A stretch of DNA of 64,000 bases from Brasenia schreberi (lineage: Eukaryota; Streptophyta; Magnoliopsida; Nymphaeales; Cabombaceae), in NCBI GenBank assembly GCA_036023115.1, contig JAYKKT010000073.1, forward strand, positions 12,339,001-12,403,000, written 5' to 3'. Of this stretch, positions 8,012-20,268 are shown piece by piece. The notes beneath the pieces are model-generated. The model was not told the DNA's origin, did no database searches, and saw only the letters and a list, made by a program, of their open reading frames with translations. A program made the position numbers and the translations under genes. Numbering within the stretch: the first letter of the stretch is position 1; every line of letters begins with the position of its first letter.

Positions 8012-10970
8012 CAGTGTTGTCTGACACGTATTGTATCACATATCACTGGTTTTTACGATACGAGCGTATCGTATTGTATCGCCCGTATCATACTTTAATA
8101 TTAAAAAAATACAAAAATTATTTAAAAAATTAAGAAAAATTAGTGAAAATAAAAAAAATTAAGAAAAATTTAAAAAAATCTGAAAAAATCTAGTAATTTC
8201 TTTAAATTCATATAATGCAAAGTTTAGTACAAATTGAGCATTCAACATTGAACAATTGCATCCAAATTTACATATTTTGAATAAAAAAATGAAATACATT
8301 TATATTTTACAAATTGTAATCAGGATCATGAACTAAATAATCTTCATCTTCTCCTTGCTGAAGATCCTCATCATCAGCAGCAACACCTTATGCTTGAAAA
8401 TCAAATTATTTATCTCCTTAATACTGTTATTGTGCTCCTTCCAAATTAATCAATGCAATGTCTTCTTCAGTTAGGAGGACATTTTCTTCACTATCTTCTA
8501 TAATCCAGTCTTCTAATATATCAAAATTATCCAAACTTATTGGATCAAATTGGCTTTCTTGTCTATTTACTTTTTTTAATTGCCTACAACAAAGAAAGAT
8601 AAGTAATTAGTAAATAATATTAACAATTGAAGTCAAACAATTTATTGAATTGAACATTTAAGTACTAACTAATACAACATTACCTTTGGCGAAGGTGCAT
8701 ATTACAACGAATAAAACTAAATCATTCAATCGCTTATGTTTCAACCTATTGCGCTTTTTTGTATGAATGTATTCAAAGACACTCTAATTCCTTTCACAAC
8801 CAATTGCACTAAAGGTTTGACTCAAAACTTTGACTACAAAATTCCTAAGGTTTGTGCAATCACTTCCAAACCTATTATACCAAACATCTGTAAAAAAGAG
8901 AAACATTAGAGACATAATCCACAATAATATAAGATGTATTGATTTAAGAAACTTAAATTTGAAGATAAACAATTTACTTGGACAAATAGTAGTGCGGTTG
9001 CGAATTGCTATAGGTAAACCCATCAAGTGAAGAGCATTATTATAGATCTCCATCTCTCGATGTATAACATCTGTTGTACTCTCATCAAGGACTAATTTAT
9101 CTATACAATCAATGATACCTCGATTAACCTCACCATCCCTTTTGAAGCTTGTTGAGTACCTTAATGATGGGTTTCTTCTATTTTGAGGCAACTTTGCAAA
9201 TTGTTACCACTAATCTGAGGAGAACATTCTCTTAAATGATTGCTTCTGTCTCATAATACTCCGTACATATAAGAAGTTTGTTGCAAACCGAGTTGCAGCT
9301 GTTCGAAGAAGCTCTGCACCTTCTGTATATCTCCTCATCATACACAAAATAAATGCATTGTTGTAAATGAATTTTGTGATATCTTGGCAACACTCAGTTG
9401 TTGCCTTTATCTCATCCATCTTACCAATATCCTTAAGGATGAGATCTAAACAATGGGTTGCGCATGGTGTTCAATAGAAAGACCCATAAGTATCAACTAA
9501 CTCCTTCTCAATATTATCTGTAATCAATTGGACTATATTCTCTAGCCCAACCTTGCATATCACCTTATCAAATTCTTGCCGTAGGATCTCTGTAGTGTGC
9601 CTCTCCTTTGACATGTCTAGAGATCTCAAAAACATAAGTCCTTTAGGATAGTAGATAAGAAAGTTTAGCAAGATCCTTCCTCGCCTATCTGTCCATCCAT
9701 CTGCCATGATAGTGCATCCTGTCTCCTTCTATGACTCTCTCAAAGTTGAATTGTATTCTTGCACTTCAATAACGGTCTTATCTAAGATCTTTCCTCTCAA
9801 CTTCTGATAGGAGGGCATCTTCTATTCTGGATCAATGTTAGCAATTATATCTGTTATTGCTTAAAAATAAAAACTGTTTGTTGCATTAAATGAAATACAT
9901 GCATCATAAAACCATCTCCCCATTGCAAGGTCTGTCTGATCATGTGGTTGTTTTGAAGCTATAGCAACACAAATTCTAGGTTGAGCACCAGGTGTAGTGG
10001 TAGGAGGAAAAAATGAATGTATGCTAGAAGCAACTCTTCCTCTACTCCTTCCTAAACTTATTCTTCTACCACCTCTAAAGTCTTCAACAACCCTCTTTCT
10101 CCTACTAGGTAGTTGTGAACTGCTACTACCCATCTCTGTTCTGACATCTAAAGGCAAACTATCAGTGAATCCAAATCCAATATCATATCTTTTTCTTCAA
10201 AGATCTCCAAATCATCCTTTTGTTGTCTCCTCTCTTCTATACTCTCAATATTTGAAGACATTTTCATTGAATGCCTTTTGGCAAACTTCTAACTCTGCCT
10301 GTGCAGGGAGCAACTTCTTTCCTAGTCCCTGCTAGGTAGTGTTTCAACCGTGAAATTCCACCACTAACCACCCTCTCACAAAATAAACATCTGATCTTTA
10401 ATCTAGAACCCTCAACTGGTGTACCTCACTGTCATGTCAGATCATCAGATTTAGAATAAGAGTCTCTACCACTCCTTCCTGCCATCTCACTTGAGCACTT
10501 TAATTAAATAAAAAACCTGAAAATAAAAGCACTTCATAAATCCTCAATCTTCAAATAATACTCAAATAAAGTATCTCCCACTTCATGAATGCAATAAAAA
10601 TCATATCCACACACTTAATAACTTCATATTTTGTCATTCAAAATTTTTTTTACAAATAACACAAAAAACAACAAATACAAACGAAAAAATAAAGAAAAAT
10701 ACTAAAAATATACCCAAATCCGAGTTAGGAGGCTTGTACGAACACCATAGAGCACGTTTATGGAGCCTTGAACACCAAGGAAGCCAAGAACCACGCTAGG
10801 AGAGATTGGGAAGCTCTAAACAAACCAAGAAAACCTTCAAAAACACGGGTTTCCGTTTGGCCAAGGGTCCCTAGGCGTATCGCACGATACGGACTGATAA
10901 CTTCTCATTTACGATACACTATAGTGTATTGTATCGTGGTGGCAAACGATACGATACGTATCGCACACCC
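8012..10970 (-). mobile_element. hAT transposon B with one recognisable terminus
   Basis: The left end is CAGTGTTGTC at 8012, a typical hAT terminal inverted repeat start, preceded by ttcctggt as a candidate 8-bp target site. Subterminal DNA at 8020-8100 and at 10870-10965 is rich in GTATCG/CGATAC, on both sides of a minus-strand transposase gene. No matching terminus or target copy is visible on the right, so the right edge is an estimate and may be truncated. The same subterminal words occur in the MITE at 31763-32480, which suggests one family. Confidence 0.65.
8307..10485 (-). pseudogene. hAT transposase B, nearly full length but broken
   Basis: Domains occur in the order expected for plant hAT proteins. 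A BED-type zinc finger begins at about 10430 with CLFCERVVSGGISRLKHYLAG. The DUF659 domain follows, with MADGWTDRRGRILLNFL and VQLITDN. A C-terminal dimerisation domain has NRFGSDCTNLRNFVVKVLSQ, GCERN, then SVFEYIHTKKRNRLKHKRL. An acidic tail ends at DPDYNL and a TAA at 8307. A clean intron (GT at 8977, AG at 8888, 90 nt) interrupts the dimerisation domain. Stops occur near the start codon, after MFSSD near 9210, and after GCERN, and the DUF659 region has deletions, so no active enzyme is made. Confidence 0.85.
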
Positions 10971-10974
10971 GTCC

Positions 10975-11225
10975 ATATTGGAAAGGACCAACTTCCTTAC
11001 CCCCCATATCCGTCCATATTGAAAATGTAGAGACCCTCTCTAAAATTTATTCACTATATTCGGACGACAATGTAGCGAGACTAACTTCTTTACCCACACC
11101 CGTCTATGATATGGGAATTCTCTCTGCAGTTAATTCACTACATTCGGGCGAAAATGTAGTGGCCCTTGCTTACTTTTCACTACATTCGAGCTCTGCATTG
11201 TATTGTTAAGAGGGGACACCCCAAC
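10975..11225. repeat. imperfect tandem repeats with CCGTCCATATTG and TTCACTACATTCGG
   Basis: Two to three diverged units of about 85-90 bases share CCGTC(C/T)AT, ACTAACTTC-TTACCC and TTCACTA-ATTCGG-CGA-AATGTAG. The last part is partly palindromic. I see no coding potential. It lies just outside the presumed right end of hAT element B. Confidence 0.5.
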
Positions 11226-11229
11226 GCAA

Positions 11230-11415
11230 TTCTCTCAATTTGTGTAATCCATGGTATAAAAATCTGACAAAGTTTTACTCTCAAATCCATAGTATAAAAA
11301 TCTCACAAAGTTTTACGCCGGTTGTCGGAAGCCTAATGCAACCATCCTCCTTTATCCGGGCTTGGGACCGGCCATGCAAGGGTGATCTCTTACATGAGCG
11401 GTGTTAAAGGCAATT
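11230..11415. repeat. dispersed repeat, RTE/SINE-like 3' region, copy 1
   Basis: A segment with GGTTGTCGGAAGCCTAATGCA, CTCCTTTATCCGGGCTTGG and GACCGGCCAT is present here and again at 21780-21905. This text is widespread near the 3' ends of plant RTE-type LINEs and their derivatives. A short internal duplication (CCATGGTATAAAAATC / CCATAGTATAAAAATC) precedes it. Confidence 0.6.
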
Positions 11416-11587
11416 CAAAAAGCATGTAATAATTAATTTCAGTTCCAAATCCTGCTATCCTTTTATTCCTGCGACGGAATTGAGGCCATCAAGGTATGTG
11501 GCTGATGGTATTTCTTGATGAAATATTGTACACTGAATTACAGGGCACCTGCAAGTATTCGTATTATCTAGCGGGCTGTCAGTAGAA

Positions 11588-11797
11588 ATGCCAGCAGTAT
11601 ATTCTCAGACTACGAATGGTTTAAGGTGGCTCATTCCTCATGCTGGCGTTCCATGGAAGGAGGACACATCTACAGGGTTTAACCTTTGGTACTCAAGTGG
11701 AAATATTGATTCTTTCTCAAAGTACACTAGTACAGTGACTGGCTACCAAAGCGTCTTCTTAGTGAGGGAGAACTTAGACCTTTTGCAGTCAGACGCA
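11588..11797 (+). pseudogene. unrecognised exon-like open stretch
   Basis: An open frame containing RWLIPHAGVPWKEDTSTGFN and SVFLVRENLDLLQ looks like real protein sequence rather than noise, but I cannot assign a family. It ends in a stop, and no clear splice sites frame it. It lies about 0.8 kb upstream of the membrane-protein relic in the same orientation and may be part of the same decayed gene. Confidence 0.35.
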
Positions 11798-12080
11798 TAG
11801 ATAGTGATGTCCCTCTCAACTTCAGCGACTATTCCACGTACTTTCTGGTTGGTAATATGTCATTTTTATTTTACTCTTTGTTGCCTTTCGTTATGGCCTG
11901 ACTGAGTTTTTACCTCCATTGTTTGTACGATCATGTGTGCTCTACGCAGAGGAGAGAGCCATCATCTGCAGCCAATCCAGTTCGCAGCATTGACGATTAT
12001 ACAGGGTAAATACTGCCCAACCTTGAGCAGATTTTGGGTCCGTAGGATGTAGTGTACAATCAATGTACAGACTCCAACCT

Positions 12081-12082
<2 letters not shown>

Positions 12083-12140
<58 letters not shown>
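12083..12140 (+). repeat. (CT)n microsatellite
   Basis: An uninterrupted CT dinucleotide run of about 58 bases. The apparent open frames across it on both strands are artefacts of the repeat. Confidence 0.97.
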
Positions 12141-12142
<2 letters not shown>

Positions 12143-12609
12143 ATGGTGGTTTTCTCAACTGATGGTCCGTTCGGAGCTTGGGGCACTTCGAACTCAATAC
12201 TTCACTGTAGGAATGGCAGTTTTAGAGCCCAGAACACACGGAACTTGTGTCAGTAACGTTGAGCATTTTACCCTATGGTTGAATGAAGTTTTGAATATCG
12301 AGGCCACTAATGCTAATGCCTAGCTCTGTGCATTATCCAAATCAATAGTTTCTACAGAGTAAAACTAAAGGACTATCTTAGTTCCGTCTATGACTAATCT
12401 GATAGATTTGAATTCAAAAGTTAAACTATCTGAAGAGGATTATTTAACGATACTAATGTTTAAGATTTTCTCTATCATCTTAAGGTGTTCCGGACAAAAG
12501 CTGTTTGGAGAAATTCATTCTCAAGGAGTTTGAGCATGGTCAAGTCTGTATGCTTAGTTTTCAGATATTCGGATCAATTACTACTAAATTTATGAGTTAT
12601 TTTATGTAG

Positions 12610-14220
12610 ATGGCAGGATTTCCAGGAGAACATGTTCTGGCTTGGAACGGTGGGTGGTAGTTTAATTCTGCTATACTTGTTGGTACTGTTATTCCTAAAA
12701 TGGAGAACAAGAACAACAGCCAAAGGAGAACTCTCGGTTCCAAGATTCGAAACTTTTGTCATGATCATCTTTCTTCCTTGTTTATGCCAGGCGTCTACAT
12801 TTTGCACTGAAATTTCTCGGTGTTATTTCTGCGGTTGACTTGATTTTTTCTCGCTGAATATTAGGAGGTACCACTGGAGGAATCACCATTAGTGCACTTC
12901 TGCTGGTTGTTCCTGTTGCACTAGCCTTATCAATTGGGCTACTCTTGATCAATGCAGTATTCATGGGAAACCTGGTCCAATATAGATCAGTCATCATTGA
13001 AGGTGATAAGAGAGGTACATGGTACAGTCGTATTTTGGAAACCATTGCCGGTAAACATGCAATTGGAAAATGGTGTCAAGGAGATGATATGCCATCTAGT
13101 TTTCTTCAGTGATTCGGGATTCTATTTGAGGATTTTAAAGGCCCTCCAAGATATGTATTTGTTGAGAAGAATGAGCCTGGGAATGTTCCCAATTGGGTAA
13201 GCAGTCATCATACAGGCATTGGCAGGATGAGGGCCATAAGTTCAGATGATGGTACTGGTGATACTAACGTTCCTGCCGTTGAAAGGATTGTTGGCTTTGC
13301 TAGATCAGCATATATCTTTGTCGATCTTATCCAATGAATAGCTCTAGGCATCATATTTGGAGCATATTCTTCAGAACAGTCGATTCAACAATCCATTCTG
13401 GCTCTTAACTTTACAATGGAGCAATTCCTTTACCTCTTTCTGCTCAAACCATACTTTAGTAGAGGAATTCAGGTGGTCGAGAGCATCTCCCTACTATGTG
13501 AAGCCGGGATTTTTGGACTTGCTGTCTATGCTACACATATACACAAGATCAGAGACCAATATAAAATTGGTATATAGATGGTGGTTCTGTTGATAATAAG
13601 CTTTGTTGGACAGCTCTTCAATGAATGGTATGCTTTGATCAAGTGTTTGCTAAAACTTCCTGACTCTGATATGCCTTCCTTCTCTTGGGGCCTAAAATAT
13701 GCTGCAAGAGGCCTTATTATACCTTTCGTTCCAAAGAAAAATTGGTCGAAATTTGTTGGCCCAGGATTATTGCAACCAAAAACTGGCCTAGTTCCAGTTG
13801 TTCCACTAGATAGAGGGTTAGAATTAGAGAACAGAAGAGCTGGTCCATTGCATTTAGATACACCACCATGCTCGACGAGTGCCACCGTGGTTCCTTTATG
13901 CCTTCCGGATTCACTGAACCTCAATGACCAGCATAACCCACAAAACATCATGAACTGCAGCATTGGCTAGTTTAGGATCAGTCACCAGAAGAGATACTGA
14001 AGGCACCAAGAGGAATACAATGAAAATTGTGGATGAAAAAGCTACCAAACAGGCTGAAATTTGCTTCTAAAACCGAAATGAAGAAGCTAAGAGAATTGGC
14101 TACAGCGTGTTTCTCAGGAGGGAGGAAGGGTGAAGATGCTGGTCCTAGTTGCGCTGCACATGAGCTTTCCTTTGGCTCATCTGATGACTCAGAATCCTCC
14201 TCTTTAAGGAACAGATACTG
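12610..14220 (+). pseudogene. relic of a multi-pass membrane protein gene
   Basis: Three exon-like blocks are readable in sense. The first (12610-12795) has a strong hydrophobic segment, GGSLILLYLLVLLFLKW, then RTRTTAKGELSVPRFE. After a probable intron ending at an AG near 12865, the second holds ISALLLVVPVALALSIGLLLI, YRSVIIEGDKRGTW, EDFKGPPRYVFVEKNEPGN and further hydrophobic stretches such as GIFGLAVYATHI and VVLLIISFVGQLF. The third, past 13650, is polar and ends with EMKKLRELATACFSGGRKGE. In-frame stops (after SSFLQ, VDLIQ and YKIGI) break it. The layout suggests a plasma-membrane or endomembrane protein with a cytosolic tail. I do not recognise the family. Confidence 0.6.
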
Positions 14221-14499
14221 AGGTCAATATAGTGAATCAGTCAGACAATCTTATTCCCTGGGTGGTGATCTTCATGTTAACCAACATCTATATCACGAGA
14301 AGGGTTTAAATTCAATCGCATTCACTGGCATAGACAGCACAAGTAGCATACCAGAGAGCATCCCCTTCAGTTTAACTCATCATGTCTCCATTCAGATCCC
14401 TTGAGCGAAGGGTTCTCTGGATTCAAGGATTGTATTTGATTTCATAAGAGTCATACCAAAAATCCGAGGAGGTTCAAGAGCAGGTGTTGTTCTATAAAT

Positions 14500-14732
14500 A
14501 AAGAGCAACGCAGAGATCAAAACATACTAAAAAGCTCTCATGAAAATCCTACTTTGAGGAAACCTCAAACAAATTATTCTTACCTATTCTTCTTCACAGT
14601 AATTCACCATTGCTGCGTACCTAGAGCGAGGAATATATCAGGTTGTAGAGGACGGTTGAGAAGACAACTAGAGTTCAAACATTCATAGATTGTTGGGAAG
14701 ACAACTGCAAGCACCGACATTGGTATCAGGGC
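14500..14732 (+). repeat. possible copia 5' LTR end with primer site
   Basis: TGGTATCAGGGC at 14721-14732 is one base off the tRNA-Met primer site and follows a CA dinucleotide, as at the end of an LTR. The preceding 200 bases look non-coding and could be the LTR. I find no second copy in the window, so the left edge is a guess. It may belong to the copia element that follows. Confidence 0.4.
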
Positions 14733-16269
14733 ATAAGGGATGCTTAATAAAAAGAAAAGAGAAGAAAGGAAAAAGAAGACTCCCTATCACAAGCAAAAGT
14801 CGACCCAAGTTGAGACATAGTAGAGGCAGGCAAAAACTAGCTCAAGTTGAGATAGGGCAGGGCCAAGGCAAAAGTCGGCCCAGAAGAGAAAGTATAGAGA
14901 AGGGAACCCCGGTAAAAAGGCCAGCAAACGATCACAAGCATGCCAGAAAATTGCTCACCAGAACCTCGGTCAAAGAACTATCGACAGAACCCCGACCAAA
15001 AGACTAGTGGGCGAAGCACCACTTCGCTTTCCCTCTCTCTTCTTCTCGAAAAACCATATCTCTCTCCTCCCCTTTTAAATCCTTTAGAAAATCGCGGGCA
15101 TAAACCACCTCAGACAGTGAACTGAAAAGTCCACTCTGCCCGGTTGATTTTTGAAAATCATGAACTGCCACTTGGTAAAATTACCAAAATATCTAGATAT
15201 TTTCAAATAAAAAGATAGTTTTACCCTCAAACGGGCAAAAAGTTTGTTTTGCCCTCTGACATTTAATGAAAATTATGAAAAATTAAGAGATTGAATTATT
15301 TTCCTGCCCTTAGCGGTTAAACATATTACAGTATTGTCATTGTATCAAATGATAATTTTGCTCTATCTTTTATGAAAATTACAGATTTAGATTGAGCGAC
15401 AAAATTACGCATTTAACCCTAATCAGTAATGAATCTTTCAAAAAAACTAACCACCAATTTTACTGTTTTGTCCTTAGTCTTTTAAAAAATTATAAAACTG
15501 GACAAAATATAAAAGTATTGTTTTATCCCTAGTGTTTTGGGAAATTATCGAAAGCAAGATTTTTTTTGAGAAAATTAAAAATTTATCCTAGCTTGATTTT
15601 ATATTATAAATGAGTTATTTTCAACTCATTATTTGGATATTGTGCACCGTGTTAATTAGAAATATGTTATTTGTGGTTTGTTGCTTGGTGAATGTTTTCT
15701 TTTTAGACCGTTTATTTGTTAAAATTGCTACACATAAAAATGAACTTAATAATATGTATGTCGAAACTGACAAAAATGGAGAAACTAAACGGCTTAAACT
15801 TCCAAACATGTAAGAAAAGAATCTTGCTCGTTATAACACTTTAAGGTGTAGAGTATGTTTAAAAGAAACTTTGCATCCGTCACTACCAGACACCACAGAG
15901 TAACAAATAGAAATGTATAAGATATTTCTTAAAGATGACATAATAGCAAGAACTGTCATGTTGACGTACATGGAGGATGACTTATTAGGGTTTTTCTGTA
16001 ATTCGAGATCACGAAAGAGTTGTTTGATTCTATAACAGCTGAATATGATACAATTGTCAAACTATATGTTCAATTGTTGCTACAAAAATATAATTCCTAC
16101 AATACTTTTTGAACAGTCTGGTAGTGATGGATGTAGATATCCCGAAACCGATGTAGATATCCACCATATTGAACAATCTTTTCCATCATGAAACATAGTC
16201 ACCACTGCTCTTATACTACAGTCTGAAATCAACCTTTTTGAATTGCTCCTAAAACTAGCAATTGAGTAA

Positions 16270-16530
16270 GAATAGATGAATAAAAACATAAAAGAAAAAT
16301 TGCTAATAGTAGAAGATGAGATAGGGTATAGCTCCAAACCCAACCAAAGAAAAAGTTTGGCAAAAATAACAAAAAAGGTTGTTAATCTTTTAAGAAAATA
16401 CTGGAAACCACTTCTCGGGTTAAGTGTTTCAGATGTGGAAAGGTGGGACACTAGAAGAGGGATTGCCGCAACAATAAGAGTGGAGGAAACAACCCACAAC
16501 GCGTACAATCAGAGAAACACGACATAATTT
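16270..16530 (+). pseudogene. copia gag, zinc knuckle region
   Basis: The plus strand at 16425-16466 reads C-F-R-C-G-K-V-G-H-stop-K-R-D-C, the CX2CX4HX4C nucleic-acid-binding knuckle of gag, with a nonsense codon inside. Lysine-rich sequence precedes it, as usual. Confidence 0.7.
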
Positions 16531-16935
16531 GCGTGATATTAAAATGTCTCTACGTGGACCGCTCGATGACTGTTTGGTAGATTGATTTAAGAGTGACCTA
16601 ACACATCTCAAAAATAAATGAAGGGGCAATCGAACTAAAGGATTACAAACTAGGAGAACATCAGGTGTACATGAGAAATAATAATTTCTCGAATGTTCTG
16701 CGTACAGTGTCCTTTAGAACATCGGTTGTATGAACTAAGGCACAATCTATTTTTGGTCGCTACCTTAATAAAGAAAGGTTTTGAAGTTAGGTTTTTCTTA
16801 GCAAAGTGATTGTGGGGAAATATTAAAGAATATTTTTTTCTTAGAAATTTGATGTAGAACATGGATTGTTCAAATTAAGAATCAATGAAAATGAAGTTTT
16901 TCTACTTATATTTATTGTGCCTTTAATGTTGATGT

Positions 16936-17640
16936 GAATGTATGGCATAAACGCCTTGGGCATATAAGTCTCGAAGGAAATTATTCAACTTTTACTTATT
17001 GTCAAAATTTGAGGAAAATACTTTCAGCAAGTGTGATGCTTGTATATAAGGAAAAATTAGAAGAAAAGTTTTTCCTAAAGTAAACAAGGAGAATAACTCT
17101 GTTACATTGATTTATGTGGACCCTTTAGAGTAAAGTTCCATCAAGAAAATGTTTATTTCATAACATTTATTGATGATTATCAAGTTACACGTATATATAT
17201 ATATATATATATCGTAGCACATAAATCTAAGGCACTCGAAGCATTTAAAAAATATAAGTAGAAAGTTGAAAATCAACTACAACATTTAATCAAAGTCTTA
17301 AGATGAAATAGAGGTGGAGAATATATCTGTGCAAAATTTTTGAAATTCTATATGCAGACTTTGGTATTTTAAAGCAAAACACAATGCACAAGATACCTCA
17401 ATTAAATGGTGTAGTTGAAAGATATGACATTACCTTACTGACAAGGTTAATGTTAATCGATGTCTCTCTACTAAGGATATTTTGAGAAGAAATAGTAAGT
17501 ACAATGATGTATGTACTTAATAGAGTATCCTACAGGACTATATTTACTACACCATATGAGATGTGGTTTGGAAGAAAACCAACTTAGATCATCTCAGGAG
17601 GTAGGGATCTATTGCGCATGTTGATTAGTCTACAGATAAG
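16936..17640 (+). pseudogene. copia GAG-pre-integrase and integrase, decayed
   Basis: VWHKRLGHISLEG starts the block, and an integrase-like text follows with frame changes. An (AT)n run interrupts it at 17190-17213. Only short islands remain legible, including the PQLNGVVER-like segment near 17400, so no protein is made. Confidence 0.65.
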
Positions 17641-17660
17641 GTAGACAACAGGTCTTTCAT

Positions 17661-18960
17661 ATGTATATAATCGGATATCCTAAAGGCTTAAAGGGATATC
17701 GGTTTTATCATAAGGACTATGGATTGATAGAGAGTAGAGATGTTAAATTCTTAGAGGATATTAAGAATGACATCTTAAAAAATAATGATGAGTATATGGA
17801 TGATCTAGTAGATATAAATCAATCATTATTTGAACCAATAGAAGAACTTCCTCGAACAATCAAAACTTTAAGTGGACATAAAAGGCTTAGGGTCACACCG
17901 TCATACTTAAAGGATTATCACACTTATCTTTTAGAAGAAGTGTGTAATTCGATGGATTTAGATGAGTTGACTGACAACTTGACTTATCAACAAATTATTA
18001 ACTCATCGAAAACAACAGACTGTGAGAAAGCCATGGATAAAGAAATTGAATCCAATGAGAAAAGCCAAATCTAGGAATTGGTTGATTTGTCAAAAGGAAG
18101 GAAAGTCCTAGACTGCAAATGAATTCTAAAATAAAAGTATAAGGTCGATTCAATCGTTAAGTTTAAAGCGAGGTTGGTTGCAAAGGGTTTCTTGCAAAAA
18201 GAAGGATAGATTATGTTGAGACATATTTTCATGTTACAAAATTTGTATTCATAAGAATTAATCTTGACAATATCTGCATATTATGATTTGGGCTTATATC
18301 AGTTAGATGTAAAGACAATTTTTCTAAACAAAGATTTAAATGAAATCATATATATGCAGCAACCAAGGATATTTAGTTGAAGGCAATGAAGATAAAGTTT
18401 ATAAGTTGAGAAAATCTCTATATGGCCTCAAATACTCCATCACTAATGGTATTTGACTTTTTAAAATGTTATTTTAGAATTTGGGTTTGTAACTAATTAA
18501 CTTGACCACTGTATATATATGTATGGAATAGTAGTAGCCACTTTGTCATCTTATCGTTATACGTAGATATATATTGTTGATTGGGAATAACAATAAGATG
18601 ATTTCAAGTCATGGTTAAACTCAAGGTTCAAAATGAAGGTTATGAGTGAAACATCCTATATCTTAGGTATAAAGATCTCTCGAGATAGAGTCTAAACTCT
18701 GATATCACCTTCAATGTTGGTCTTGTGAGTAGATATCAAAGTAGTCTTCAATGACAACATTAGATAGTTGTAAAAAGGATTTTAAGATATCTGAAGGAAA
18801 CAAAAGATTTGAAACTTTGTTTTCAAGTTGATGAACTGAAAGTGGTAGGATACTTAGATGCTTACTTTGCTGGGAGCAAAGATAACATTCATTTATAAAA
18901 CATAAGTTAGATCATTATTTAACATTCATTTATAAATTAAATCAATTGATACAGGGAGAC
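17661..18960 (+). pseudogene. copia reverse transcriptase and RNase H, decayed
   Basis: An open frame at 17661-18071 has IGYPKGLKGYRFYHKDYG, the end of the integrase, and the acidic linker with LRVTPSYLKDYHTYLLEE. Reverse transcriptase follows in pieces: KARLVAKGFLQKEG, YQLDVKTIFLNKDLNE, and LSLYVDI where YVDD is expected. RNase H remains as VGYLDAYFAGSKD. Stops and frameshifts occur in each block. Confidence 0.75.
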
Positions 18961-19029
18961 GTTTCTCTTAACTATAACGGACATCATAGGAATAAAACTA
19001 ATGAGAAGTACAAAATATACAGATATCAT

Positions 19030-20130
19030 AGTCTTCTGCTAACTCTGGCTCTTGTTCTCTCTTTTGTATTTTGTTCTACTGAACAATCCTCCTTGATGTA
19101 GTGCTAAGCAATTCAAGCCCAACGGCATCGCTCCGTTGCAAGAAAACAACACTTTGTTTCTGTCATAGGTATCTTTTATAGATTAAACGTACATCTTTTG
19201 TAATTTCAATCTCATACGTGTATTTTTATCTTAAAGATTGATAGCATAGCGGTGCTAACCAATATAAAAACATGGAATGTAAGAAATGGGGGAGAACCTT
19301 GCTACCTTGAGCTACTCTTGAAACTTCCTGCTTTACCATAGACACTCGACTTTGCACTTTCGATAGCGGGCAAGAGTGGTAAATACGCATTCTTATGCAA
19401 ACCAAACCCATGAGAAACGTAAGGTTACACAAGCTCCATAGTTTTACGTCACTTTGGCACCTTCATTACAAACTCAGCAGTCGGCACATTAGTCCAATTT
19501 AATTTTGCAATGAATCAATACAAACCAGATTTTGTTCTACTTCCCATCAACACCATTGAAATGTTGGCCTTATTATTTTTCTTTTTCATTTATTTTTTCC
19601 TGGTAAATTTTCACATAGAAACCTAACAGATTGGCGCCATTTTCCCGTTTGGGACCTTCCTCAATGTGCTTGCAAGCAGTCCAAACAACTGCTTTCGTTA
19701 AGTAAACAAGTAAATTACTGTAAAGGAAGGAGATATAACTCTCGTGGCTAAACAGATAAAACGTTCAAGTTGAAGGTCCCGAGAGTGCATGTGGTAGGGG
19801 TCTGCCTCTTAACTGCTTACCTGTAAAAAACAAGCAGATGAACCGACTCCCCTAGTATCTCTACAGTTATACTCGTTTTCTTTAGCTGGTCTTAAAAAGA
19901 ATTTGGCACCATTGAACCCCACAAGAATCTTATCTTCATACATGTGGCTCAGATCCATTCAGTAAATAAAGAGCACCCATTTAAAATCCCAACTTCTCGC
20001 AAACTCACTAGTATTTACTTGGCAAATTTTAGAGAGAGAGAGAGATGTATTACCTGAACTAGATTTCCCTCATCCACGTCAGGTGATAGCAAGAGGCTGA
20101 GAAGCCAGTTCTAGATTCTGCTTTCAATTT
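19030..20130. other. intergenic DNA upstream of the LHCA2 copy
   Basis: I see no gene. A stretch at 19740-19850 loosely resembles a tRNA-related repeat, with GTGGCTAAACAGATAA followed by GGTCCCGAGAG, but it is too degraded to call. A short (GA)n run lies near 20032-20045. Confidence 0.5.
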
Positions 20131-20143
20131 GGCTCTTCGTTGC

Positions 20144-20179
20144 CCAATCAGAACCCTTCCAAAAATTTCAAAGGATAAG
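20144..20179 (+). promoter_or_regulatory. CCAAT box and I-box ahead of the LHCA2 copy
   Basis: CCAAT at 20144-20148 and GATAAG at 20174-20179 lie about 90-125 bases before the LHCA2 start codon. GATAAG I-boxes and CCAAT boxes are common in light-regulated photosynthesis promoters. The assignment rests on motif and position only. Confidence 0.4.
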
Positions 20180-20268
20180 GCCCTTGTGTGTTAAAACAAA
20201 TAGGCCATCTCTCACACTCATTGCCATTCTGACATACCACAATCAAACCAGAGAAGGGGAGAACAGAA

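Larger units (their letters stand above)
15100..18960 (+). mobile_element. Ty1/copia element 2, heavily decayed
   Basis: Plus-strand fragments appear in copia order: a gag zinc knuckle (16425-16466), GAG-pre-integrase (VWHKRLGHI at about 16940), damaged integrase, the post-integrase linker, reverse transcriptase and RNase H. Almost every block has stops. The linker and reverse transcriptase closely resemble those of the minus-strand element at 38942-43641, so both belong to one family. I see no 3' LTR. The sequence between 14733 and 16270 is AT-rich with a weak gag-like frame at 15610-15810. Confidence 0.75.

Noticed and set aside
13526..13963. 145-codon minus-strand frame
   Set aside because: It is antisense to the membrane-protein relic, whose sense reading has coherent hydrophobic helices.
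19735..19850. Possible tRNA-like or SINE sequence
   Set aside because: GTGGCTAAACAGATAA and GGTCCCGAGAG are suggestive, but the B box lacks the TTCGA core and there is no second copy, so it is too weak to call.
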